This document shows positions 7,956 through 17,294 of a stretch of 38,311 bases of DNA, in pieces (within the stretch, counting starts at the first letter, position 1; every line of letters starts with the position of its first letter). The notes under the pieces were generated by a model that worked only from the letters and a program-made list of their open reading frames with translations, was not told the origin of the DNA and did not search any database. The position numbers and the translations under genes were made by a program. The stretch is from an uncultured Lachnospiraceae bacterium (lineage in GTDB: Bacteria > Bacillota > Clostridia > Lachnospirales > Lachnospiraceae): the NCBI GenBank assembly GCA_910579395.1, contig CAJTUC010000033.1, positions 1 to 38,311 on the forward strand, in the 5' to 3' direction.

Positions 7956-8768
7956 CTACTTCGTAATAACAGCTGTCCCACAATCATCCGGTAAAATTAC
8001 AAAACCGATTCCATTCTTTTCTGCGAAATCAAGAACAGCCTGCCTGCTTCCTTTATATATACCGTCGCAACAGTCATGAACAAAAATATACCCCCCCCCG
8101 GACAATCTAGGGTAAAAATACTCTAATCCGGCATAGATGGGCTCATACAAATCCATATCCAAACTTACAAAACAGAATATATCCTCTGTATTTTTCATAA
8201 CTTCCGGAAACCATCCTTTTTTTATAACGCAATTTTCCCGATTCTGCATACGCGCAAGAACATAATCAACACTTGTCCCGCTCCAGTCATCAAAATTAAC
8301 GGCATGGCGGCGCTTCTTATCCGATTTTATATCTCTATCATCAAACCCTTCAAATGTGTCGATCAAATACATCTTTCTGTCATAAAACCACCAGTTTATA
8401 TATTTAGCAAAGTCACCTTTGTAGACTCCTGCCTCGGCCACACTCCCCACAACTTTTCGCTCATATATTTCTCTGGCTGCTCTCTCCAGCGCTGCCAGCC
8501 TCACTTCCTGAATATATGGCAGCTCATATATCGATTTGTCCTTTCTCTTTTTATAAGGAATAGGGACATCCGAAATACTTTTTATAATTCTCTTAAATTC
8601 CTGTTTTATACAACACAATCGGCTTCTGATCATGAGACATACTGTGATGACCCTTATCAGTTTTCCATGTGTCTCAAGATTATCCGGCTCCTTTAACATT
8701 ATTTCCAGTTTCATCTTAAAAACTTCTACATTTTTCTTCATACTTTTCTTCATTTTTGCAAAGAACAT
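7956..8768 (-). CDS. TylF/MycF-type O-methyltransferase
   Basis: This 270-residue protein has GGGAG before its ATG. The first 75 residues are basic and poorly conserved. The rest carries the macrocin-O-methyltransferase (TylF, PF05711-type) pattern: a SAM site around VAEAGVYKGDFAKYI, LIDTFEGFDDRD, then VSLDMDLYEPIYAGLEYFYPRL and GGGYIFVHDC with the metal-binding acidic residues, and a final IPD-like ILPDDCGTAVI. The family methylates sugar hydroxyls in natural products and also occurs in glycan loci. The GGG of GGGYIFVHD is coded by nine G, in frame here. Confidence 0.83.
   Translation of the reverse strand: MFFAKMKKSMKKNVEVFKMKLEIMLKEPDNLETHGKLIRVITVCLMIRSRLCCIKQEFKRIIKSISDVPIPYKKRKDKSIYELPYIQEVRLAALERAAREIYERKVVGSVAEAGVYKGDFAKYINWWFYDRKMYLIDTFEGFDDRDIKSDKKRRHAVNFDDWSGTSVDYVLARMQNRENCVIKKGWFPEVMKNTEDIFCFVSLDMDLYEPIYAGLEYFYPRLSGGGYIFVHDCCDGIYKGSRQAVLDFAEKNGIGFVILPDDCGTAVITK
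8091..8099 (-). repeat. poly-G tract, 9 bases, in-frame in the TylF-type gene
   Basis: This is the longest homopolymer G run of the window. It encodes three glycines next to the metal-binding VHDC segment. A change of one base would remove the last 55 or so residues. Confidence 0.9.
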
Positions 8769-8798
8769 CCTAATCTCCCTTTCCTATACAATCCGGCT

Positions 8799-10259
8799 TC
8801 ATCTTCTATTAATCTTTTTTTTCAAAAAACAGGTACAGCTTTCAATAGCTTCTACTATTACTTCATCCTTTTTCAACCATAAAAGCAATGCGTATATCCC
8901 CCAGTACATAGCACCTGCACCCAAAAAACATATATACACATTATCCAGCAGACACATCACACCTTTACACGCTAATGCGCCAAAGAAATTACCGAAAAGT
9001 ACAGGTTTCCAATTTATACAAAACAATTCCCTTATAGATTTTTTTTCAAATGTTTTTATCTGTACAATCAGAACTACCGCCTCAGCTACTGTTGTCGCAA
9101 GAGCTGCTCCACTGGCTTTAAAATTTGTTATCAAAAATGTGTTTAATATAAAATTTACAATTGCTCCAATCAACACCGATTGAAATGATTTTTTTTCTTT
9201 ATGCAGCGGAATAAGCATTTGTACCCCAATTAAGTTTGACACCCCCACCAGAAAAACCGTTGGCATGATCCATCTCAATGGTTTAGCAGCCGGTAAAAAT
9301 TCCTCTCCTGCCAATATATAAACACAAAGCTCCGCTGTGAGCATAAAAAAAATTGTCAGCGGAATGGCAAGCAGACATATGAAATGAAAAGCCTTTCGGC
9401 AGACTTTATAGAACTCATCATAGAATCCCCTTTCAATATAATAGGATGTCCTTGGCAGCAAAACGCCGCCTAATGCAGTAACAATACTCAACAACAGAGA
9501 ACGCACCTTCACAACGGCACTATAATACCCCACCTGCACATCATCCGTCACAACCCCCAACATAATATTATCCAAATTTGTATAAACCGTAATCGCAACC
9601 GACATTGCCAAAAAATATAGAATTGGTTTCAAATGTTTTATTGTGTCCCGTATCTTTATTTTTTCCCTGTCTACATATTTATGTATCATAATGAAATTGC
9701 ACAGATTAGACCCCGCTGATGCAAATACAGAAAAAAAGGCATATACTAAATAATCCTGTTTCTCTTTCACAAAAAGAAAGATTCCCATTAAAGATAAAAA
9801 CTTAAAAAACAGAGAACGAATCGTCATATACCGATATTGTTCCAAACCTTTATACAGCCATTCGACGCCCAGGGAATCCGTTAATAATGTGATTCCTAAA
9901 ATACAATATAGCAGCCGATATTCATGATCGCTAATTCCAAACATAAGGAAAACTGCCAAAAAGAGATATCCAATAAAGCATGTAAATATATTGATCAATA
10001 ATATTTCTTTGATTCTCTGAGATAAATCCCGTCTGTTGTCTCGTACCTGCGCTATTGCTCTTATGCCATATGTAGGTATGCCAAGCTGTACAAAAATCAA
10101 AAAATAATTAATCACAGAGGTTGCAAAAGATACTCGTCCAATTCCTTCCGGCAATAAAATTCTTGATACATATGGAAAGGTTACGAATGGTACTGCCAGT
10201 GAAGATACGGTCAAAATACAATTCATAATAAAATTCTTCTTTAAAGAAATTTTTTCCAT
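8799..10259 (-). CDS. wzx: Wzx/RfbX-type polysaccharide flippase
   Basis: This 486-residue, very hydrophobic protein has 12-14 predicted membrane helices along its whole length. It belongs to the polysaccharide-exporter branch of the MOP superfamily, with the N-terminal pattern KNFIMNCILTVSSLAVPFVTFPYVSRIL and GIPTYGIRAIAQVRDN typical of RfbX. It would flip undecaprenyl-linked repeat units across the membrane. No ABC transporter is seen in the locus, so a Wzx-type pathway is the natural reading. No certain Wzy was found; one of the two large GT-C-like membrane proteins might serve, or it lies elsewhere. The gene has GGAG seven bases before its ATG. Confidence 0.88.
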   Translation of the reverse strand: MEKISLKKNFIMNCILTVSSLAVPFVTFPYVSRILLPEGIGRVSFATSVINYFLIFVQLGIPTYGIRAIAQVRDNRRDLSQRIKEILLINIFTCFIGYLFLAVFLMFGISDHEYRLLYCILGITLLTDSLGVEWLYKGLEQYRYMTIRSLFFKFLSLMGIFLFVKEKQDYLVYAFFSVFASAGSNLCNFIMIHKYVDREKIKIRDTIKHLKPILYFLAMSVAITVYTNLDNIMLGVVTDDVQVGYYSAVVKVRSLLLSIVTALGGVLLPRTSYYIERGFYDEFYKVCRKAFHFICLLAIPLTIFFMLTAELCVYILAGEEFLPAAKPLRWIMPTVFLVGVSNLIGVQMLIPLHKEKKSFQSVLIGAIVNFILNTFLITNFKASGAALATTVAEAVVLIVQIKTFEKKSIRELFCINWKPVLFGNFFGALACKGVMCLLDNVYICFLGAGAMYWGIYALLLWLKKDEVIVEAIESCTCFLKKKINRR

Positions 10260-10325
10260 TCTGTTTCTCCATACATTTCATCAACGGATATCTTTTCCTT
10301 CTGAAATCATGAACATTATTGCATA

Positions 10326-12113
10326 TTATTCCACATTAAATATGCTATATTTCCCGTTTTCATATAGTAATTCATACTTGCTACTCACTTCCGAAAAAAT
10401 CGAATTAGAATGATGAACAACAAGAATGCCTTTTTCCAGCTTTGTATCCATATTATCATTTAATACAACAGTCAACGGCAAATCGACGAGATCATATTGC
10501 AGACTATACATTTGATAATAAGATGAATTTTTTACCCCTTCTTCTAAAAGATAATATATTTTATCAGTCCGTATATTTTCTATTTGATCTGCCGTTTCCT
10601 TAACTTCTGAATAATCCTGAAGTCTGGTCAATTCTTTACGATTCTGCGTACCATTAAAATTATAGGCAAAATCACCTAATCCCTTATAGCCGCTTACGAT
10701 CCAACATACGGTAAGACCTAACACAAATATTCTCCAGTTCCTTCTCCTCAAAAAATAAAGAACTATGCTGAAAGCGATAATAATTAGAATCGCGTATATA
10801 GTAAAACCTATATACTTGTCCACCTGATTTATACCAGCCAATCCGGCAAGGCCTGTTACCTGCAATGCCTGCACTTTTGCCTCCGCTTCTTCTCCAGCAA
10901 ATCCCAGATTGACCATATGTGTATAACAAACCACGCTTGCCAACAAAGACACCGCCATAAAAGAAAGCAGATCTTTAGCTATATTTTTCCTTGTATCACT
11001 CAAATAAGCAAATCCAATTGACAGAAAAACAGACATAATATTCTCCATATACCGACCATATAAAAGCTGATCTATTCTCGTATCGCCAGCAACCAATCCA
11101 TTAAATAAAATAACGCCCAGCACTGCTATAAATAAGAAAAAATATATCGGATAATAATATGTATCAAAATTGGTCTTAATATTTACCAGAAACATAACGA
11201 TATGAAAAACAGAAAAACAAAAAATAAAATAACTGCTTGCCGATAAATAAAACAATTTTTCAATAACACTTCTGAAAAGCGCCACCCACCATTCTGCCTG
11301 AAAGATGCCTTTCAATCTGCTCAATTGTGTTGGTATATCATCATTATAGCTAATATAAGATAAGGTTTCCTTGTTCGTATATAAATTATTTATCATATAG
11401 CTTTTAACAGCAAAGACAACAATCATAAAAAATACCATACATAAACCAAAGCATATAAAATATTTTATCTTCCACCGCTTACAGACAATCATAAAAAGAA
11501 ACAATATCAATGCGGCAATAATAAAAACCAATTCCCTTAAATGAATAGCTGTCAAAAAAGTCAATGTTATACTTAATTCTATAATCCCTATGAAACTGAT
11601 TTTTATACAAATCTTACACACAGTCCGTACCATGAGTGAAAAGAAAAACGTCAGACATACTTCACACAGTGTCATATGTGCATAAACAATATTCGAAACA
11701 TACATACATGATGCAAATACAGCCATTATTCTTTTGGAAGCATCCAGATTGCCAAACAAAGCTTTCAAAATAAAATTAATATTGAAAAATGTTCCGATGA
11801 CAAATACGATATTTAACAATACTGCTCCATGAAACATTTTTACAGAATCATGAAGTCCAAAAAATGGGGCAAGAAAAATACCATATCCATATCCATAATA
11901 TGGCAGATGCGATATAGCCCCTGACCAATCATGCCCACTAAATAATGCACCTGCTGCCCAATAACCAATTTCATCTGTAAAATAGGGGTCCTTCAAAACA
12001 TTAATGTTATGAAGCAAAACCAGTATTATTATGACAATATAAAATATGTAACTTTTCTTCTCATCACTGATCTTATATCCTACCTTTGAAATAGTCTTAC
12101 ATATACTGCGCAA
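10326..12113 (-). CDS. large GT-C-like membrane protein, putative polyprenyl-P-sugar glycosyltransferase
   Basis: This 595-residue protein has about a dozen hydrophobic helices and a C-terminal soluble tail. The first extracytoplasmic loop has FTDEIGYWAAGALFSGHDWS, an acidic D-E pair in the place where GT-C enzymes (GT39/GT83-like) hold their catalytic acid. The protein at 18469-20349 carries the same loop (YPDEFGYWASAAQWIGYDWS), so the two are paralogues. The TTG start at 12113 with GGGGG upstream overlaps the end of the GT2 gene by 34 bases. Likely it transfers a sugar from a polyprenyl-phosphate donor on the outer face. A polymerase role (Wzy-like) cannot be excluded. Confidence 0.65.
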   Translation of the reverse strand: MRSICKTISKVGYKISDEKKSYIFYIVIIILVLLHNINVLKDPYFTDEIGYWAAGALFSGHDWSGAISHLPYYGYGYGIFLAPFFGLHDSVKMFHGAVLLNIVFVIGTFFNINFILKALFGNLDASKRIMAVFASCMYVSNIVYAHMTLCEVCLTFFFSLMVRTVCKICIKISFIGIIELSITLTFLTAIHLRELVFIIAALILFLFMIVCKRWKIKYFICFGLCMVFFMIVVFAVKSYMINNLYTNKETLSYISYNDDIPTQLSRLKGIFQAEWWVALFRSVIEKLFYLSASSYFIFCFSVFHIVMFLVNIKTNFDTYYYPIYFFLFIAVLGVILFNGLVAGDTRIDQLLYGRYMENIMSVFLSIGFAYLSDTRKNIAKDLLSFMAVSLLASVVCYTHMVNLGFAGEEAEAKVQALQVTGLAGLAGINQVDKYIGFTIYAILIIIAFSIVLYFLRRRNWRIFVLGLTVCWIVSGYKGLGDFAYNFNGTQNRKELTRLQDYSEVKETADQIENIRTDKIYYLLEEGVKNSSYYQMYSLQYDLVDLPLTVVLNDNMDTKLEKGILVVHHSNSIFSEVSSKYELLYENGKYSIFNVE

Positions 12114-13060
12114 ATCCTATACCCCCAATAGTTACTTTTTCTCAGGAATAAAATGCACTTAGTCTTCATTCTCCGATAAACTCCGGGTAACAACTTCTTT
12201 AATCCTCTGTCATAGTCGGCTAAAATCTTTTTTGCTTTCTTTCCATCTGGCAGCAAAAGTAAAGTCGTTATATAAAATTGTTCTGATACCGCCATTCTTT
12301 TTTCAATCATATCTTTAGCGCCATTTGTTATCTTATGGCGAAAATAATAATTTTGTAATCTGGCATTCAATGCTTCGATATCTTTAATATGATTGACACG
12401 GCTTGTAAAACTTACACTCTGGGCTTCATCTCCTACTTTATATTGATATATCATATAAGGCAAATAATATATCGTTTTAACATAGTACAATGGATAAATT
12501 ACGAACTCTGTATCCGTATAAAACATTCTCTCACCTAACAAAATCTTATTGTCTCTTAACAATCTCGTCTTAAAACAGATGGATGGCATACTCAAATCTA
12601 CGTTTATACCTTCTAAGTTAGTCAAAATACTTTTTGGCAATTCATAAGTAACTTTTTTATTTTTGTGTCTGTAACATACCATATAATCTGTTATAACTAA
12701 ATCCACATCCAATGATGCCAAATTTTCCATAAAATGTTCCAGCTGTTCCGTATCATAACAGTCATCCGCATCCAACAGTCTAATATATTTTCCCTTTGCT
12801 GCATCAATAGAAGTATTTACCGTACTTCCATATCCTCCATTTTTTTTATCAATTACGCGTATTATATCTGGAAACTTTCTTTCATAGTCATGTGCTATTT
12901 CAGATGTCCTGTCACCAGAACCATCATTTACAATAATAATCTCCAGTCTCTTACATAAATCATTCTTCTTTATTAAACATGACTCAACTGCATAATGCAG
13001 GCATTTTTCAACATTATATGCCGCTATAGATATCGTAAGTAATTTTTCATTCATCTGCAT
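12080..13060 (-). CDS. GT2 family glycosyltransferase
   Basis: This 326-residue cytosolic enzyme starts ISIAAYNVEKCL and has the GT-A motifs VNDGSGDRT and LDADDCYD (DxD-like, metal and nucleotide sugar binding), as in CPS-type GT2 enzymes. The C-terminal third is basic, which fits membrane association. The ATG at 13060 lies six bases after GAGG; a GTG four codons upstream is less likely. Donor and acceptor are unknown. Confidence 0.85.
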   Translation of the reverse strand: MQMNEKLLTISIAAYNVEKCLHYAVESCLIKKNDLCKRLEIIIVNDGSGDRTSEIAHDYERKFPDIIRVIDKKNGGYGSTVNTSIDAAKGKYIRLLDADDCYDTEQLEHFMENLASLDVDLVITDYMVCYRHKNKKVTYELPKSILTNLEGINVDLSMPSICFKTRLLRDNKILLGERMFYTDTEFVIYPLYYVKTIYYLPYMIYQYKVGDEAQSVSFTSRVNHIKDIEALNARLQNYYFRHKITNGAKDMIEKRMAVSEQFYITTLLLLPDGKKAKKILADYDRGLKKLLPGVYRRMKTKCILFLRKSNYWGYRICAVYVRLFQR

Positions 13061-13103
13061 CGCTTTCCTCACTTTGGCAATTCCATATGCTAAAAAGCAA
13101 TTA

Positions 13104-14243
13104 TCAATTCATAGTGTCCAAATATCCTTTGAAACTTTTCAAGTAATTTTCTGTACAATATTTTCTAAGAAATAAATCTCTTATATCTTTGTTATACTTA
13201 AATTTATGCCTTTCCTCCATATACCTTTGAATTTGCTCTATGTATTGCTCCCTTGTATCACATACATATATATGATTCAGCCCTTGAACATCATATCCCT
13301 GCAGGGCCTCTGTAGATGCAAAAATCGTTTTTCCATACATCAAGGCTTCCGCCGTTTTAACTTTAATCCCTCCCCCCATAAAAATCGGCATGACAACTGC
13401 ATCGGCAGCAAGATAATACTCTACAAGACTCTCCACAGTTCCCCTGATAATCACTTTCTCACTTGCGGTCCCATGTATCTTCTTCTGCAGCTTTTCCATC
13501 CCTTTCCCAACAATTGTCAACATTGCATTGGTATTCGGCAAGACCTCATCGATGAACCATACAAGCCCCTTATAATTGTGCACAAAATAGGAACCAACAA
13601 ATAATAAATTCAATTTTTCATCAGGCGCATTATCTTTTTTTATTTCGTCTAACCTACGGCCGCAACAGGTGTCTGTAAAAGTTGCCGGTAGAATGAAATT
13701 GCATTTTTTATGATATAGTTTTTCCAATAATGCAGCATCTCTCTCATTAACACAAATCCTGTTTTCCGTATTATTGACCATTTTATTTTCGTTGTACCGA
13801 GTGGCAAAATATCTAAATATACATAAAAAGTTATATTTTTTAACCTGTTCCCATGTATAATGCCTTTCTATATTATGGAAATACACTACCTGCTTCCTGA
13901 TTGGATTCAGTTTATTGACTATTTGCCCAAATGTAGAACCATCATAAAATATCAAATCTGGGGTATATTGATTGATGTACTCGATTATTTCTTTTTCTGC
14001 TTTCTTAGAAATTCTGTCCTTTAAACATAAATACATCAAATACCGATATGCAATATTAGCAGGATAAAAGAAATATTTAACATTCTCATGGTCCTGATTT
14101 TTATTTGGTGAAACGATACACAATCGTATATTTTCTTTTCCATATATCTGCTCCAGTAATGTATAATTTCTGTACGTTCCTAATAACCCACCATCCTTTT
14201 TATCATGCAAAAAATCAAATCTAGTAATAAATAATATCTTCAT
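13104..14243 (-). CDS. GT4-like family glycosyltransferase
   Basis: This 379-residue protein has the GT-B layout: an N-terminal acceptor half starting MKILFITRFDFLHDKKDGG, then a C-terminal nucleotide-sugar half with LLFVGSYFVHNYKGLVWF, IVGKGMEKL, and PIFMGGGIKVKTAEALMYGK, where the usual acidic EX7E region is modified to GIKVKTAEAL as in several capsule transferases. AGGAAGGG precedes the ATG. It overlaps the end of the GT2 gene upstream by 23 bases, so the genes are coupled. The specific sugar is unknown. Confidence 0.83.
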   Translation of the reverse strand: MKILFITRFDFLHDKKDGGLLGTYRNYTLLEQIYGKENIRLCIVSPNKNQDHENVKYFFYPANIAYRYLMYLCLKDRISKKAEKEIIEYINQYTPDLIFYDGSTFGQIVNKLNPIRKQVVYFHNIERHYTWEQVKKYNFLCIFRYFATRYNENKMVNNTENRICVNERDAALLEKLYHKKCNFILPATFTDTCCGRRLDEIKKDNAPDEKLNLLFVGSYFVHNYKGLVWFIDEVLPNTNAMLTIVGKGMEKLQKKIHGTASEKVIIRGTVESLVEYYLAADAVVMPIFMGGGIKVKTAEALMYGKTIFASTEALQGYDVQGLNHIYVCDTREQYIEQIQRYMEERHKFKYNKDIRDLFLRKYCTENYLKSFKGYLDTMN

Positions 14244-15087
14244 GAATACCCTTCCTCACAACACCGCAATCCGGAATATGGCTATATTTTTTTACATATA
14301 TCTTATACATCTTTCTGATTCTTGTATGTATACTCTCAGGCACCCTTCTCTGAATACTTTCTTTGCAATACTGTATGAATAATCCCGTCAAAAAGCAAAC
14401 GCCTCTATCGCTCTTATATCCATGAGAACTAATAACTTCATTTTTCTCCTTATATTTATCTACAAAATTTGTCGTGGAAATACCTGTTAGTTCAAATATT
14501 GATATAATGACTCCTGTCAGATAAAATATAATATCATTAGAATACATATCCAGAATATTATTATAATCTGCCGCTATTTTCAGTTTTGTGTCAAAAGGGA
14601 ACCTTAACAATATATTCCTCTTTATAAAACAACTTTGATGACAAAATGGCATCTTCTTTTTTATCAAACTTATATCTGCTCTCCATACCATATCTTCCGC
14701 ATCATCTCGCACAATCGCATCACCATATAACACTCCCGCATGGCAAAATTCCGATTCCTTCATAAATACATTTTCCAAAACTACAGAGCTATAAAATGCG
14801 TCCCCGCTATTTATGAAAATCACCCATTTTCCATTACAATATGCAACGGATTGGTTCATTGCATCATATATGCCCTTATCCATCGAACTAATTAATTGAA
14901 TATTTTTTTGAGGATACTTTTCTATTATCTCCGATATTTTATCCAAAGTTCCATCATTCGACATACCGTCTTTAATAATATATTCAAAATCGGAAAAAGT
15001 CTGTTGCAATACCGACTGCATAGTATGTTCTATTTTATCAAAACTATTTTTAACAATCGTTACAATCGATATTTTTACCTGTTCCAT
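14221..15087 (-). CDS. GT2 family glycosyltransferase, WcaE-like
   Basis: This 288-residue enzyme has the sequence hallmarks of the WcaE-like GT2 group: ISIVTIVKNSFDKIEHTM, then IIKDGMSNDGTLD, DKGIYDAMNQSV, and the metal-binding position replaced by INSGDAFY. The ATG at 15087 follows AGAGG; upstream in-frame codons belong to the overlapping methyltransferase gene, which ends at 15050. The donor sugar cannot be told. Confidence 0.85.
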   Translation of the reverse strand: MEQVKISIVTIVKNSFDKIEHTMQSVLQQTFSDFEYIIKDGMSNDGTLDKISEIIEKYPQKNIQLISSMDKGIYDAMNQSVAYCNGKWVIFINSGDAFYSSVVLENVFMKESEFCHAGVLYGDAIVRDDAEDMVWRADISLIKKKMPFCHQSCFIKRNILLRFPFDTKLKIAADYNNILDMYSNDIIFYLTGVIISIFELTGISTTNFVDKYKEKNEVISSHGYKSDRGVCFLTGLFIQYCKESIQRRVPESIHTRIRKMYKIYVKKYSHIPDCGVVRKGIHEDIIYY

Positions 15088-15756
15088 TTGATAACCTCTT
15101 TTCATAAATGTAAAAATCAGACCATGAAGTATTTTCTTTATCTTTACTATCATATGGATATTGATTTGGTATCTTTTTTATCATCTTCCATTCCGGCTCC
15201 TTTTTATCAATATAATCTGTAAACTTTCTACACCTTACATGCTGTGAATGCCTTTTTTCAAAATTGCATGAATAGATACAGACATATTTGCTGCTGGATG
15301 CGAAAAGCTGTTCCATATATTTCTCATAAATTTCATCCTCTACCAGATGATAAATAACATCTAAAGACAATGCCAAGTCATACCCCCCCCTATAATGTCA
15401 GGCGGAAGCTGTCCTTCGGCATTACAATAAAACTGTTTAGAATTGTCTCCTCGAAATATCTTTTTACATATTTCCACCGCTTTCGCCGAAACATCAATTC
15501 CTGTATATTGAGGATATTGTGCATAATTTAGCTGGTTTCCATCTCCGCAACCCCACTCAATTACTGACATAATATTATTGTTTCTAACAAAATCATTAAT
15601 AATATCTGCCTTAAATACAGCCAATCTATGATAGGAACCGGCTCCCGAATCACACCCTGAACGATATCTTCGCTCCCAATAATCTGAACTGTTTTTCCAT
15701 TTGTGTATTTTTAACATACCGCGCCTTATTTTTTTTAAAATTGATTTATATCCCAT
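15050..15756 (-). pseudogene. class I SAM methyltransferase, frameshifted at a poly-G tract
   Basis: The N-terminal part (from 15756, with GGGAG before the ATG) has WERRYRSG and the SAM motif VIEWGCGDGNQL, then NAEGQLPPDIIGGG. Here the frame breaks at eight G (15383-15390) and stops at 15361. One extra G gives IIGGGYDLALSLDVIYHLVED, the expected motif II/III region, followed by a C-terminal part to 15050, about 235 residues in all. As in glf, the defect is a single missing G in a poly-G run, so the gene is switched off or misread. It probably modifies the glycan. Confidence 0.87.
15383..15390 (-). repeat. poly-G tract, 8 bases, out of frame in a methyltransferase gene
   Basis: Eight C on the plus strand. 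Nine (or six) would keep the gene in frame. It encodes the GGGYD segment, nearly the same peptide as at the glf tract. Confidence 0.9.
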
Positions 15757-15857
15757 TTTGGCTCTCCCTATCTTAATCCATAATCATTAAAAATATATTT
15801 GCTTCCTATTTACGTCAGATATCTTCTTTATTACAAATTCTTTTTATAACTTATTGT

Positions 15858-17042
15858 TTATCCTACATTCAAAACAGCTTTATATTTCTTCGATATAAGA
15901 CAATAATCATATTGTTCAACTGTCTTTTTCCCGTTCTTCGCAATCTGTTGATAAAAATCTTCATTACTCAATAAACTGCAGATATTATCTATCAACTGCC
16001 AGATGCTTTTTTCTTCACACAGCAGGCCATTTACGCCATCTTCAATCAATTGCACAATCCCACCCGAATTGCTGGCCACGATTGGCAGTCCCGATGCCAT
16101 TGCTTCCAGCATTACAAGCCCAAAGCCTTCTACATCCCCGTCCATCGCTGTAATCGATGGACAAACAAATACATCCGACGACGCATATATTTTCTTTAAT
16201 TCCTCATGTGTTTTTGCTCCAAGCAATTTAACTTTCATCCATCCCGCACGCTCATTTATCCTCTTTCCTTGTATTTCTAATTCCTCCCTAAGAGGTCCAT
16301 CCCCAACGACCACAAGCATTGCATCAATTTGCTCCATCGCACCTAGCAAATAGGTAACGCCTTTTTTTTCTGCCAATCTTCCAACAAACAGTACTACTTT
16401 CTTATCCCCCTGCCCAAAATAATCCGTCACACGATACTGTCTGCCAAACTGTGAAACATTTACTCCCATCGAAATAACACTAGGCTGAGTCTCCGGAACC
16501 AATTCCTGTACTTTTTTCTTCAAGTGTTCCGAAACCACCGTAACATGCTCCGCTCTTTTCAGACACCTGACCTTCAATTTCCGAGCAATCCCCTTATTGA
16601 GCAATGCCACATCTCCACCGTGTCCCGTCACAATATATGGTTTTTTAAAAAAGGACTGCATAATCCCCTGTGGAATCAGCCAATGCGCATGAACAATATC
16701 ATAATCCGGTAATAACTTCCATAAATGAAAATATAAAGATATGAACAAAAAAGGAACTAACAAAGCACGAACTTTCTTTTCTCTAATTCTTGGAACAATC
16801 GCTCCCGGATAACAGAGTGTCTCCCACTTATGAACCGGAAAATAATGATATCTGATAACTTTAACACCATCCAATACTTCCCTTTCTTCTGCGCCCGGTA
16901 CCGCGGGAACCAATACGGTGACATCAAATTCATCCGTCATATACGATGCAAGATCCAATACAAATCTCGGTTCGGTATCACCTGTCCATCTTGGAAATGT
17001 GGAAGCTGTAACCAGTAGCTTCTTCTTTTGTTTTTCGGCCAT
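15858..17042 (-). CDS. GT4 family glycosyltransferase
   Basis: This 394-residue GT-B enzyme has the acceptor half LLVTASTFPRWTGDTEPRFV and VHAHWLIPQG, a GHGGDVALL segment, and a donor half with LFVGRLAEKKGVTYLLGA, VVGDGPLREELE, CPSITAMDGDVEGFGLVMLEAMA (the EX7E motif) and VASNSGG. The ATG at 17042 was chosen because AAGGA lies upstream; an in-frame TTG seven codons earlier has no site. The donor is unknown; the family uses GDP- or UDP-sugars with retention. It is the last (5'-most) gene of the AT-rich half of the locus. Confidence 0.87.
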   Translation of the reverse strand: MAEKQKKKLLVTASTFPRWTGDTEPRFVLDLASYMTDEFDVTVLVPAVPGAEEREVLDGVKVIRYHYFPVHKWETLCYPGAIVPRIREKKVRALLVPFLFISLYFHLWKLLPDYDIVHAHWLIPQGIMQSFFKKPYIVTGHGGDVALLNKGIARKLKVRCLKRAEHVTVVSEHLKKKVQELVPETQPSVISMGVNVSQFGRQYRVTDYFGQGDKKVVLFVGRLAEKKGVTYLLGAMEQIDAMLVVVGDGPLREELEIQGKRINERAGWMKVKLLGAKTHEELKKIYASSDVFVCPSITAMDGDVEGFGLVMLEAMASGLPIVASNSGGIVQLIEDGVNGLLCEEKSIWQLIDNICSLLSNEDFYQQIAKNGKKTVEQYDYCLISKKYKAVLNVG

Positions 17043-17103
17043 ATCTATATTCCTTCCATGCAAAAATCCAACATAAAATACTTTTCACAAACTATGGTCA
17101 GAT

Positions 17104-17250
17104 ATTTCTGCCCATTCAGGACTCCCACAGCGGCATACGGCACAGATAAAGGTTAAAACTACATCTGGAATATACAAACATACTATTGATTGACACACTC
17201 TCTCTTTATCATCTTATGCACATCTGTGGAAATCCTGAATGAACAGAAAT
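17104..17250 (-). repeat. 147-bp inverted-repeat element between two glycosyltransferase genes
   Basis: Arms 17104-17130 and 17224-17250 are 27-base inverted copies with four differences, all C/T. In the minus-strand transcript every difference becomes a G-U pair, so a fully paired 27-bp stem can form; on the plus strand they would be C-A mismatches. Weaker complementarity continues inward (GCATA, GATAAAG). It occupies most of the 231-bp gap between the AT-rich and GC-richer halves of the locus. It could be a miniature mobile element or an RNA structure in the operon. Confidence 0.75.
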
Positions 17251-17294
17251 CATGATAAACACTCTCGCCTGGAGAAAGCTGCAAATTACCCGTC

